From Pseudomonas soli (GTDB lineage: Bacteria; Pseudomonadota; Gammaproteobacteria; Pseudomonadales; Pseudomonadaceae), in NCBI RefSeq assembly GCF_900110655.1, contig NZ_FOEQ01000011.1, positions 62,001 to 126,000 of the forward strand: 64,000 nt of DNA, given 5' to 3'. Position numbers and translations under genes: made by a program. Positions within the stretch are counted from its first letter, which is position 1; each line of letters starts with the position of its first letter. Under the pieces are notes generated by a model, which had not been told where the DNA came from, searched no databases, and worked only from the letters and a program-made list of their open reading frames with translations. This document shows, piece by piece, positions 44,469 through 51,910 of this stretch.

Positions 44469-44618
44469 ATGAAACAGCAGGAGGATCGTCGCCCGCGCGA
44501 ATCTGCGGGCAAAGCCGAGCGCGACAACGACGCCCATCGGCCAGACGGCTCCACCGGCACCCGGCATGACTCGACGGCGCAGAAGACCGCGCGCGGCAAG
44601 GGCCGGCGCCAGGGCTGA
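44469..44618 (+). CDS. 49-residue hydrophilic protein
   Basis: ATG at 44469, stop TGA at 44616-44618, with AGGAG (44459-44463) at five-base spacing. The product is M-K-Q-Q-E-D-R-R... ending K-G-R-R-Q-G, 49 residues rich in Arg, Lys, Asp and Gly with no hydrophobic core, so it is likely disordered. It is co-transcribed with the PLDc_N-like gene. Composition resembles small stress- or desiccation-induced proteins, but no family is recognised. Confidence 0.6.
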   Translation: MKQQEDRRPRESAGKAERDNDAHRPDGSTGTRHDSTAQKTARGKGRRQG

Positions 44619-44634
44619 GCGCCGGCCCGGCCTG

Positions 44635-45465
44635 TCAGCTACGGAAGAAGGCGAGCAGGTCTTGGTTGATCACGTCAGCGTGGGTGGTGGGCATGCCATG
44701 GGGGTAGCCCTTGTAGGTCTTCAGGGTGCCTTTGGCCAGCAATTTGGCCGACAGCGGCCCCGAATTGTCGTAGGGCACGATCTGGTCATCGTCGCCATGC
44801 ATCACCAGCACCGGCACCGTTACCTTTTTCAGCGACTCGGTGAAGTCGGTCTGGGAGAACGCGACGATGCCGTCGTAGTGCGCCTGGGCGCCGCCCATCA
44901 TGCCCTGGCGCCACCAGTTGAGGATCACCCCCTGGTCCGCCTTGGCACCGGGACGGTTGTAGCCGTAGAACGGCCCCGCCGGGATATCTTGGTAGAACTG
45001 CGCGCGGTTGGCCTTGAGCTGGGCCTGGAGGTCGTCGAACACCGATTTGGGCAGCCCGCCGGGGTTGCTGTCGGTCTGGACCATCAACGGCGGCACGGCG
45101 GCGATGATGGCGGCCTTTGGCACCTTGTCCTCGGGATGGCGAGCCATGTAGTGGATCACCTCGCCACCGCCAGTGGAGTGCCCGACATGGAACGCCCCCT
45201 CGACCCCCAGGTGCTTGACCACCGCCGCCACGTCGTCGGCGTAGTGGTCCATGTCGTGGCCGTCCCAGACCTGGCTCGAACGGCCATGGCCACGGCGGTC
45301 ATGGGCGACCACGCGGTAGCCTTCGGCGACGAAGAACAGCAGTTGCGCGTCCCAGTCGTCGGCGCTGAGCGGCCAGCCGTGATGGAAGAATATCACCTGG
45401 GCGTCCCGGGGGCCCCAGTCCTTGTAGAAGATCTCGAGTCCTTCCGGGGTTGTGACGTATGCCAT
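44635..45465 (-). CDS. Alpha/beta hydrolase (non-haem chloroperoxidase/arylesterase-like)
   Basis: 276 residues. Nucleophile elbow G-H-S-T-G-G (S97), acid in M-H-G-D-D-D-Q-I-V-P, and histidine in G-Y-P-H-G-M-P. The D-R-R-G-H-G-R-S and H-H-G-W-P-L-S-A-D-D-W segments are typical of cofactor-free haloperoxidases/esterases. It would hydrolyse esters or perhydrolyse acids. AGGAG eight bases before ATG at 45465. It is divergent from the merR gene, and its promoter overlaps a MerR-type operator. Confidence 0.88.
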   Translation of the reverse strand: MAYVTTPEGLEIFYKDWGPRDAQVIFFHHGWPLSADDWDAQLLFFVAEGYRVVAHDRRGHGRSSQVWDGHDMDHYADDVAAVVKHLGVEGAFHVGHSTGGGEVIHYMARHPEDKVPKAAIIAAVPPLMVQTDSNPGGLPKSVFDDLQAQLKANRAQFYQDIPAGPFYGYNRPGAKADQGVILNWWRQGMMGGAQAHYDGIVAFSQTDFTESLKKVTVPVLVMHGDDDQIVPYDNSGPLSAKLLAKGTLKTYKGYPHGMPTTHADVINQDLLAFFRS

Positions 45466-45544
45466 TTCGCGTCTCCTGATTCTAGGGTGTGGAACGAGCT
45501 TTGCGGCGAAGGCGGGCCATTGAGGGTTCACTGGCCACCGGACA

Positions 45545-45575
45545 ACTCTAGGATTAAAGTGCACTTCAAGGTCAA
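45545..45575 (-). promoter_or_regulatory. MerR-type promoter of the hydrolase gene
   Basis: On the minus strand: -35 TTGACC (45575-45570), a 19-base spacer, -10 TAGAGT (45550-45545). The spacer holds the dyad TTAAAGTG/CACTTCAA (45554-45569, 7 of 8 pairs). The over-long 19-base spacer with a dyad inside it is the hallmark of MerR-activated promoters. The regulator gene is next door. Confidence 0.75.
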
Positions 45576-45595
45576 TGCAATTGCACAGGTGCTGC

Positions 45596-46036
45596 ATGAG
45601 AATAGGAGAGCTGGCCAAGCTCACGGGCCTGGCCCCGTCGCGTATCCGCTTCTACGAGGCCAGTGGGCTGATCAGCTCGGTCGAGCGCAAGGCCAATGGC
45701 TACCGCGACTACGATGCCGATGCCGTATGGGTGCTGGAGATGATCACCAACGCCCAGGCTGCCGGGTTTTCGCTGGAGGAGATCCGCCGCTTGCTGCCGG
45801 CCAAGGCCAAGGGCTGGCAGCACGATGAACTGCTGGGCGGGCTCAGGCGCAAGGTCGAGGAGATCGAGCGCCTGCAGGAGCGTCTGGCACGCAACAAGGC
45901 GCAGCTGCTGCTGGTGATCGAGGGCATCGAGAGCAAGCCCGAAGGCATGCAGTGCGTGGACAACTCGCAGCGGGTGCTGGAGCGGCTGCGTGAGGAAATG
46001 GTCCAGGAAAAGGCGCGGCGGGGAGCGGACCTGTAG
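45596..46036 (+). CDS. MerR-family regulator
   Basis: 146 residues. N-terminal winged helix-turn-helix (M-R-I-G-E-L-A-K-L-T-G-L-A-P-S-R-I-R-F-Y-E-A-S-G-L-I), Y-R-D-Y wing, then a dimerising coiled coil (about 80-125) and a short tail with one cysteine (M-Q-C-V-D-N). There is no CxxC or metal-site pair, so a metal sensor is unlikely; a redox or organic effector is more plausible. Its ATG at 45596 lies 21 bases downstream of the hydrolase -35, so the operator controls both. The promoters at 47099 and 47156 have matching architecture. Confidence 0.85.
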   Translation: MRIGELAKLTGLAPSRIRFYEASGLISSVERKANGYRDYDADAVWVLEMITNAQAAGFSLEEIRRLLPAKAKGWQHDELLGGLRRKVEEIERLQERLARNKAQLLLVIEGIESKPEGMQCVDNSQRVLERLREEMVQEKARRGADL

Positions 46037-46068
46037 CAGCGCCGCTGCCACAGGGTGCCTGCGTCGTT

Positions 46069-47055
46069 TCAATCAAGCGCCGCCAATGGTTTGGGCGCAT
46101 ACAGCGCGCTCTGGAACTCGGGCACATACTCATACTTGACCATCCGTCCCAGCTGCAGCTCATGGATATAGCGCGACAGCTCGCCATCACCCAGTACCAG
46201 TTCCGCTGAATCAGCCTGCATGCTCGAGGCATGGCTGACCTGCCGCGAGGTGGCGTAGCCAAAGGCCAGGCGGCCCTGGTGATCGAGGTTGGTGAAGCTG
46301 TTGGTCACAAGGCCTGGCTCGTGGGACAGCCCGTCGAGCTTCCTGGCCCTGAACACTACGTCCACCTTGCCGGACCTCGCATCGACGATATCGTAGGTCA
46401 CAGCCTGGGCGTCCTCGCGCCGGTCGATCCCGGTCAGCCACTTGGGCAGGTTGTAGCCCACCACGCCGCGCACCCGTGCCAGCTCGGTGTTGACCGGCAA
46501 CTTGAGCACATAGCCCCAGAAATCCTTGGCCATCGACTGCCCGACCAGAGAGAAGGGCCCGAGGTTCGCCTTGCCGGGTTTGTTGGTAATGATCGACACG
46601 GCAACCTCGTTGTAGCTGTCGTTGTCGCAGTAGTCGTAGGTGTAGGCAGTGAACGCCACCAGGCCGCGCTCAGGCCAGACCTGCAGGGGCTGCACCTGCT
46701 CCAGCACGGCGGCGGGCATCAGCGCCCGCAGGCGTTCGAGATCGGCGGTGTAGACGGCGGTGACACGGCTGTTGCGGTAGTAGAAGTTTGGCGAGTACGA
46801 CTCGAACCCCATGTCGACCCGGGTTTTCTCCAGGCTCTTGAACCAGCTCAGGTCAATGTCCGGCGCCTCGGCCTGGATCACCGCCAGCGGCGGGTTGGAG
46901 CGGTAGCGGTCGTACAGCCCGCCCTTGAGCACCGGCACCGGGTGCCCGGCGATGTCAATCTGCGTGGTGCCGGCATGCTCAGGAAGGCCGTTGGCGGCGT
47001 GGGTGACGGGCATCAGCAGGGCGCCGGCCAGGGCGGTGGCGGTTCCGAGGTTCAC
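46069..47055 (-). CDS. Exported acetoacetate-decarboxylase-family protein
   Basis: 328 residues. Signal peptide of about 22 residues (N-L-G-T-A-T-A-L-A-G-A-L-L-M-P-V-T-H-A-A), then an ADC-fold domain (P-P-L-A-V-I-Q-A-E, Y-N-E-V-A-V-S-I, W-G-Y-V-L-K-L-P-V-N-T). I cannot place the Schiff-base lysine with confidence, so catalysis is uncertain; many such proteins are non-decarboxylating. I choose GTG at 47055, because a longer frame from TTG at 47112 would run through the promoter. It reads left, divergent from the Old Yellow Enzyme gene. Confidence 0.75.
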   Translation of the reverse strand: MNLGTATALAGALLMPVTHAANGLPEHAGTTQIDIAGHPVPVLKGGLYDRYRSNPPLAVIQAEAPDIDLSWFKSLEKTRVDMGFESYSPNFYYRNSRVTAVYTADLERLRALMPAAVLEQVQPLQVWPERGLVAFTAYTYDYCDNDSYNEVAVSIITNKPGKANLGPFSLVGQSMAKDFWGYVLKLPVNTELARVRGVVGYNLPKWLTGIDRREDAQAVTYDIVDARSGKVDVVFRARKLDGLSHEPGLVTNSFTNLDHQGRLAFGYATSRQVSHASSMQADSAELVLGDGELSRYIHELQLGRMVKYEYVPEFQSALYAPKPLAALD

Positions 47056-47098
47056 GGTGCGGTATCTCCAGGGTGGATGATGTCGGGGCTGCGTAATC

Positions 47099-47129
47099 AC
47101 CCTAACGTTCAACCCAACTTGAGAGTCAA
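47099..47129 (-). promoter_or_regulatory. MerR-type promoter of the ADC-like gene
   Basis: On the minus strand: -35 TTGACT (47129-47124), a 19-base spacer, -10 TAGGGT (47104-47099). The spacer carries CTCAAGTT, a SoxR-box-like half-site, with a weaker partner half. It places the start of transcription near 47092 and supports the GTG start at 47055. Confidence 0.6.
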
Positions 47130-47155
47130 TGCCGATTTTTTGGCCGGTTCAGGGC

Positions 47156-47186
47156 TTGACCTTAAAGTTGACTTTAAAGCTAACGT
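47156..47186 (+). promoter_or_regulatory. MerR-type promoter of the Old Yellow Enzyme gene
   Basis: -35 TTGACC (47156-47161), a 19-base spacer, -10 TAACGT (47181-47186). The spacer contains the perfect dyad TTAAAGT-TG-ACTTTAA (47162-47177), which shares its TTAAAGT half with the operator of the merR/hydrolase pair. The start codon at 47218 follows at the right distance. Confidence 0.75.
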
Positions 47187-47217
47187 CTGCGGCACGAACT
47201 TTGTTGAGGTAACGCCG

Positions 47218-48444
47218 ATGGACGTGTTCTCCCCCCTGACCCTGCCCAATGGCGCGGTCATCCCCAACCGCATCGCCAAGGCTGCCATGGAAGAAAACAT
47301 GGCCGACGCCAACCATGCGCCCTCCGACCGACTGATGCGCTTGTACGAGGCATGGGCGCAGGGTGGCGCCGGCCTGCTCATCAGCGGCAACGTGATGGTC
47401 GACAACCGCGCCATGACCGGCCCCGGTGGTGTGGTGCTGGAAGATGACCGGCACCTGGAGCGTTTTCGCCAGTGGGCCGCCATCGGCCGCTCGAAGGGCG
47501 CGCAGTTCTGGTTGCAGATCAACCACCCCGGCCGGCAGATGCCCGCGAGTCTGGGCCAGGAAACCTGGGGCCCGTCGGCCGTGGCGCTGGACCTGGGCAG
47601 TATGTCCAGGCATTTTTCCACGCCGCGGGCGATGACCCACGAAGTGATCGAGGATGTGATCCGCCGCTTCGCCAACACCGCGCGGCTGGGGGAGCAGGCT
47701 GGCTTCAGTGGGGTGGAAATCCACGCGGCCCATGGCTACCTGATCAGCCAGTTCCTTTCGCCCCTGAGCAACCAGCGCACCGACCAGTGGGGCGGCACTT
47801 TGGAAAATCGTGCGCGACTGCTGCTGGAGGTGGTCAAGGCGGTGCGTGCAGTGGTGTCACCCGGCTTCGCGGTGGCCGTCAAGCTCAACTCGGCGGACTT
47901 CCAGCGTGGCGGCTTCAGCGCAGACGATGCGCGGCAGGTGGTGGTCCTGCTCAATGAGCTGGCGGTCGACCTGGTGGAGCTGTCCGGTGGCAGCTACGAA
48001 GCCCCGGCGATGCAGGGCCAGGCCCGGGATGGCCGCACGCTGGCGCGGGAGGCGTACTTCCTTGAATTTGCCCGGGACATCCGCACGGTGGCGAAGATGC
48101 CGGTAATGGTCACTGGCGGCATCCGCCGCCGACCAGTCGCCGAGCAGGTGGTGCACAGCGGCGTCGACATGGTCGGTATCGGGACCGCGCTGGCCATTGC
48201 GCCGGCCTTGCCCCGTGACTGGCAGGCGGGGGAGGAGGCGGTGCCGGAACTGCGCCCGATCACCTGGAAGAACAAGGCGCTGGCCTCGCTGGGCAACATG
48301 GCCATGGTCAAGTTCCAGCTGCGCAGGCTGAGCGAAGCCAAGGCGCCCGATCCCCAGGTGGCGCCCTGGTGGGCGCTGCTGCGCCAGCAATTGAGTGACG
48401 CCGCCCGTGCCAGGCAGTACCGGCGGCACATGGCGCGGCAGTAA
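47218..48444 (+). CDS. NADH:flavin oxidoreductase, Old Yellow Enzyme family
   Basis: 408 residues. FMN-binding TIM barrel: P-N-R-I-A-K-A-A-M-E-E, L-Q-I-N-H-P-G-R-Q, catalytic/substrate-binding H-A-A-H-G-Y-L-I-S-Q-F-L-S-P, and late M-V-T-G-G-I-R-R-R and V-G-I-G-T-A. It reduces activated C=C bonds with NAD(P)H. GAGG eight bases before ATG. Expression is likely MerR-controlled, suggesting a response to electrophiles or redox-active compounds. Confidence 0.88.
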   Translation: MDVFSPLTLPNGAVIPNRIAKAAMEENMADANHAPSDRLMRLYEAWAQGGAGLLISGNVMVDNRAMTGPGGVVLEDDRHLERFRQWAAIGRSKGAQFWLQINHPGRQMPASLGQETWGPSAVALDLGSMSRHFSTPRAMTHEVIEDVIRRFANTARLGEQAGFSGVEIHAAHGYLISQFLSPLSNQRTDQWGGTLENRARLLLEVVKAVRAVVSPGFAVAVKLNSADFQRGGFSADDARQVVVLLNELAVDLVELSGGSYEAPAMQGQARDGRTLAREAYFLEFARDIRTVAKMPVMVTGGIRRRPVAEQVVHSGVDMVGIGTALAIAPALPRDWQAGEEAVPELRPITWKNKALASLGNMAMVKFQLRRLSEAKAPDPQVAPWWALLRQQLSDAARARQYRRHMARQ

Positions 48445-48490
48445 AGGCAAGGAGATGTGATAATGGCCGGGCAATCACAAGAGGCACACC

Positions 48491-48904
48491 ATGCTGACCA
48501 TCTCCAACAACGTTCATCTGCCGGATGCCGAGATCGAGCTGAGCTACATTCGCGCGCAGGGCGCCGGTGGCCAGAACGTCAACAAGGTCTCCAGCGCCGT
48601 GCACTTGCGCTTCGACATCCAGGCATCGTCACTGCCGGCATTCTACAAGGAGCGGCTGCTGGCATTACGTGACAGCCGCATCACCGCCGACGGCGTGCTG
48701 ATCATCAAGGCCCAGCAGTACCGCACCCAGGAACAGAACCGCGCGGACGCCCTGGCGCGCCTGGCCGAGCTGATCATCGGCGCCGCCAAGGTCGAGAAGA
48801 AGCGCCGGCCGACCAAGCCGACCCTGGGTTCGAAGACCCGGCGTCTCGACACGAAATCCAGGCGCGGTTCGATCAAGGCAGGGCGCGGCAAGGTGGACTT
48901 CTAG
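48491..48904 (+). CDS. arfB: Alternative ribosome-rescue factor ArfB
   Basis: 137 residues. GGQ at 26-28 (R-A-Q-G-A-G-G-Q-N-V-N-K), class I release factor catalytic domain without codon-recognition domains, and a long basic C-terminal tail (K-K-R-R-P-T-K-P... S-R-R-G-S-I-K-A-G-R-G-K) that enters the empty mRNA channel. It releases peptides from stalled ribosomes lacking a stop codon. Usual length for the family. Confidence 0.92.
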   Translation: MLTISNNVHLPDAEIELSYIRAQGAGGQNVNKVSSAVHLRFDIQASSLPAFYKERLLALRDSRITADGVLIIKAQQYRTQEQNRADALARLAELIIGAAKVEKKRRPTKPTLGSKTRRLDTKSRRGSIKAGRGKVDF

Positions 48905-48908
48905 GCGA

Positions 48909-49814
48909 CTACGGTTTCAGCGTCTTGCCGCTTGGCACGTGCAGGTAGGACATCACGCTTTCGGTCAGCTCCGTGGCCAGTTTCACCGCCTCCTTGTTGC
49001 GTGCCATGACCCCGGCCACCAGCCCTTCGATCAATGCGAGCACCGCCATGTTGGAGCTGGTCAGCACCGGATGATCGGCGGGTGCGTACAACACATGGTG
49101 GGCCATGGGCGCCAGCGGCGAGGCGGGTGAGTCGGTGATCGCCAGTACCGTGGCGTTGCGTTCCTGGGCGAACCGCGACAGCTGCAGGGTGTCCTGCGAA
49201 TAGCGGGGCAGGGCGATGGCCAGCAGCACGTCCTGCTCGGTGATCGCCGCCAGGCGGTAGGCGGCATTCTCGTTGCCACCTTCCATGCTGATGGCACAGG
49301 TGTCCCTGCAGAACGGCACCAGGGTCGAGGCGGCCAGCCCGGCCAGGTAGACGCTGTTGCCGAAGCCCAGCACATAGACCTTGCGCGCTTCGAGCAGGCA
49401 GCCGACGAACGCCTCGAAGGTGTCGGCCTGGTTGTTGCTGGCGGTGGTCGCCAGGTTGCTGCTGGCGCACTGGATCTGTTCGTGCAGGCCAAAGTCGCCG
49501 GCTGGGCGCAGGGCAAGTTCGTTACGCAGCTTGTCCACCGGCGAAACCATCTGTTGCAGGGTGCTCACCAGCTCGGCCTTCATGCCGCTGTAACCGCCCA
49601 GGTCCAGGGCCTTGGCCAGGCGATTGACCGCCGCCGGCGAGGTCGCGGTGGCCTGGGCCATGTCCTCGATGGTCAGCGTCGCGGCCTTCAGCGGGTGGCG
49701 CAGGATGTACTCGGCGACCTTGCGCAGCGACGGTGGCAGTTCGGCCAGGCTCTCCGACAGCTTGCGCATGACCGGCGCGGCGTAGACGGTGGTGTTCTTG
49801 GTATGGCTCGACAT
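48909..49814 (-). CDS. RpiR/MurR-family transcriptional regulator
   Basis: 301 residues. N-terminal HTH_6 (L-P-P-S-L-R-K-V-A-E-Y-I-L-R-H-P, T-S-P-A-A-V-N-R-L-A-K-A-L) and a C-terminal SIS sugar-isomerase-like sensor domain (V-Y-V-L-G-F-G-N-S-V-Y-L-A, A-I-T-D-S-P-A-S-P-L-A). It usually senses phosphosugars or other metabolites. Here it closes an Aot-like transport operon, where argR sits in P. aeruginosa, so amino-acid-linked control is possible. A 128-bp imperfect palindrome lies 29 bases upstream of its start. Confidence 0.82.
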   Translation of the reverse strand: MSSHTKNTTVYAAPVMRKLSESLAELPPSLRKVAEYILRHPLKAATLTIEDMAQATATSPAAVNRLAKALDLGGYSGMKAELVSTLQQMVSPVDKLRNELALRPAGDFGLHEQIQCASSNLATTASNNQADTFEAFVGCLLEARKVYVLGFGNSVYLAGLAASTLVPFCRDTCAISMEGGNENAAYRLAAITEQDVLLAIALPRYSQDTLQLSRFAQERNATVLAITDSPASPLAPMAHHVLYAPADHPVLTSSNMAVLALIEGLVAGVMARNKEAVKLATELTESVMSYLHVPSGKTLKP

Positions 49815-49842
49815 CCGGCGCGAAGCTCCCTGTGAATTGCCG

Positions 49843-49970
49843 CTAGTGTGGTGTTTTGCAAATACGACCAATAACTCGCGAGCGATTTTTGCGCTCAGGC
49901 GAGGAGCGACAACGCCGCATGAGTGCAAAAAGCGCCGCGAGTTATGGTCGTTATTTGTGAAACACCCTAG
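49843..49970. repeat. Large imperfect palindrome upstream of rpiR-type gene
   Basis: Arms 49843-49897 and 49920-49970 pair over almost their whole length: CTAG, GTGTTT/AAACAC, CAAAT/ATTTG, ACGACC/GGTCGT, ATAACTCGCG/CGCGAGTTAT, TTTTTGC/GCAAAAA and CTCA/TGAG, with small bulges and a 22-base loop. It is unlike the REP families in the window. It could be a complex operator, a long hairpin at the end of the ABC transcript, or the footprint of a small mobile repeat. Confidence 0.75.
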
Positions 49971-49978
49971 TGTATCCG

Positions 49979-50000
49979 AAGGCGCTCCGCGGAGCGCCTT
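49979..50000 (-). terminator. Perfect palindrome after the ABC ATPase gene
   Basis: An uninterrupted 22-bp palindrome (AAGGCGCTCCG facing CGGAGCGCCTT), five bases past the ATPase stop. It forms a very stable stem and probably ends or trims the transport operon transcript; U-tract is short. Confidence 0.5.
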
Positions 50001-50004
50001 GGGG

Positions 50005-50769
50005 TTACTTCAAGCTGCCGGCGAGGAACTGGCGCAGGCGCTCGGACTGCGGCCGCGCCAGCACCTCGCGTGGGTCGCCGCGTTCCTCGGCCAGGCCCTG
50101 GTGGAGGAACAGCAGCTGGTTGGACACCTCGCGGGCAAAGCTCATCTCGTGAGTGACCACGACCATGGTCCGGCCCTCCTGGGCCAGGTCCTGCATGACC
50201 TTGAGCACATCGCCGACCAGTTCCGGGTCGAGCGCCGAAGTCGGCTCGTCGAACAGCATCACCTCGGGCTCCATGGCCAGGGCCCGGGCAATCGCCACGC
50301 GCTGCTGCTCGCCTCCGGACATGTGCGCCGGGTAGGCGTCGCGGCGATGGCTGACGCCGACCTTGGCCAGGTAGTGCTCGGCTTTCTCGCGGGCCTCCTT
50401 GCGGTTCATGCCGAGCACGTGCACCGGGGCTTCCATGACGTTGTCCAGGGCGCTCATGTGCGCCCACAGGTTGAAGTGCTGGAAGACCATGCTCAGCAGC
50501 GCCCGCAGGCGCTGCAACTGGCGTGGGTCCGCCGCCCGCAGCCCGCCGCGGGGACACTCGCGCAGCTTGAGCTGTTCGCCGTTGACCAGGATCTGTCCGG
50601 CGCTGGGTTGTTCGAGCAGATTGATGCAGCGCAGGAAGGTGCTCTTGCCCGAGCCGCTGGAGCCGATGATGCTGATCACGTCGCCAGCATCGGCCTGCAA
50701 CGAAACGCCCTTGAGCACCTGGTGGTTGCCGTAGCTTTTGTGCAACTCGTGGATATGCAGTTTGTTCAT
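50005..50769 (-). CDS. Amino-acid ABC transporter ATP-binding protein (AotP/HisP-like)
   Basis: 254 residues. Walker A G-S-S-G-S-G-K-S-T, signature M-S-G-G-E-Q-Q-R-V-A, Walker B V-M-L-F-D-E-P-T-S-A-L-D, H-loop T-H-E-M. Polar amino-acid importer subfamily. It energises the two permeases encoded upstream. Start ATG at 50769, 19 bases after the previous stop. Gene order matches aotP of the P. aeruginosa arginine/ornithine operon. Confidence 0.9.
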   Translation of the reverse strand: MNKLHIHELHKSYGNHQVLKGVSLQADAGDVISIIGSSGSGKSTFLRCINLLEQPSAGQILVNGEQLKLRECPRGGLRAADPRQLQRLRALLSMVFQHFNLWAHMSALDNVMEAPVHVLGMNRKEAREKAEHYLAKVGVSHRRDAYPAHMSGGEQQRVAIARALAMEPEVMLFDEPTSALDPELVGDVLKVMQDLAQEGRTMVVVTHEMSFAREVSNQLLFLHQGLAEERGDPREVLARPQSERLRQFLAGSLK

Positions 50770-50788
50770 CAGACGGTACTCGCAGGGG

Positions 50789-51901
50789 TCAGTCGCTGAG
50801 CAGGCGACCTTGGCGGATGGAGGTGTTGCCGGCGACCTTGGCCAGCCACAGGCCGGGCTGGGCGAAGCGCAGGCGTTCACGGGCGTAGAGGATGCCGTCG
50901 GTGGTGGCCCTGACCACGCTGTGGCGGTCGCTGAGCGGGTCGAGCACTTCGAACAGCGGATCGCCCACGCGCACCTGCGCGCCCAGCGGCTGCAGGTAGC
51001 TGACCACGCCCGGGTGCTCGGCGTAGGCGTATTGCGCGCCGGCGAAGGGCGTGGGTTGGCAGCAGTTTTCCGGGGCGGCCGGCCACGGGCCGCGAATCAT
51101 GCCCTGGTCGGCGAGGTAGCCGAGGATCTGCTCGGCGCTGGCCTGGCATTGCTCGCGTTCGGTGTCGGCCATGCCGCGCAACTCGATGGTGGTCGCCACG
51201 CAGGCCAGGGGAATCTCGGCCTCGGGGAAGTACTCGCGCAGGTGCAGCCAGGGCGCGGCGCAGGCTTCGTCGAAGGCATCGCCACCGGCGCCTTCGGCCA
51301 GCAGCGCCGCTTGTGCGCCGAGGCGCGCCGCCAGCGGCCGCAACTGCGCCCAGTGCTGCGGCATGGCGTACAGCAGCATCACCGATTCGAAATCGCAGTG
51401 CAGGTCCAGCACCAGGTCGGCGTCGCAGGCGTGGCGCAGCAGCAGGCGGCGCAGGCCATCGAGCTCCGAGTGCGGCGCGGGCAGTTCGTCGAGGAGTTCG
51501 AGCATGGCCTGGCGGATGGTCGTGACGTTGGCCTGGGCATCGCCGCCCAGGCGGCCTTCCAGGTGCGCGGCCAGCGCTTCGGTCAGCGCCGGGAAATCGC
51601 GATTGAAGTTCTTGCCGCTGTTGAACTCGAAACGGCCCTGGTGGGTGGCCTGGAACATCTGGCCGATACCGATCGGGTTGGCCAGGGGCACCAGTTCGAT
51701 CACCGCGTCCAGCCGGCCCTGCGCCTCGAGCTCCAGCAACCTGCGCTTGAGTTCGATGGCCACGCGCATCCCGGGCAGTTCATCGGCGTGCAGCGAAGCC
51801 TGGATATAGGCCTTGCGCGGGCCGCTGCCAAAGCGCAGCACGCGCAGCGAACGCTCGGTGCCGCAGGCGCTCCAGGGCAGGGTATGGTCAATGTGCTGCA
51901 T
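50789..51901 (-). CDS. Succinylglutamate desuccinylase/aspartoacylase-like protein (AotO-like)
   Basis: 370 residues. Zinc carboxypeptidase-like AstE/AspA fold: S-L-H-A-D-E-L-P-G (zinc H and E), N-F-N-R-D-F, and L-D-L-H-C-D (second zinc histidine), with a C-terminal beta domain. It would remove an acyl group from an N-acyl amino acid. AotO sits at the same place in the P. aeruginosa aot operon, where its role is not essential for transport. It suggests the operon imports acylated as well as free amino acids. Confidence 0.85.
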   Translation of the reverse strand: MQHIDHTLPWSACGTERSLRVLRFGSGPRKAYIQASLHADELPGMRVAIELKRRLLELEAQGRLDAVIELVPLANPIGIGQMFQATHQGRFEFNSGKNFNRDFPALTEALAAHLEGRLGGDAQANVTTIRQAMLELLDELPAPHSELDGLRRLLLRHACDADLVLDLHCDFESVMLLYAMPQHWAQLRPLAARLGAQAALLAEGAGGDAFDEACAAPWLHLREYFPEAEIPLACVATTIELRGMADTEREQCQASAEQILGYLADQGMIRGPWPAAPENCCQPTPFAGAQYAYAEHPGVVSYLQPLGAQVRVGDPLFEVLDPLSDRHSVVRATTDGILYARERLRFAQPGLWLAKVAGNTSIRQGRLLSD

Positions 51902-51910
51902 GAAAGCTCC

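Noticed and set aside
47056..47112. Start of the ADC-like gene at TTG 47112
   Set aside because: It would place the first 19 codons over the MerR-type promoter and ahead of the signal peptide; GTG 47055 gives a clean signal sequence.
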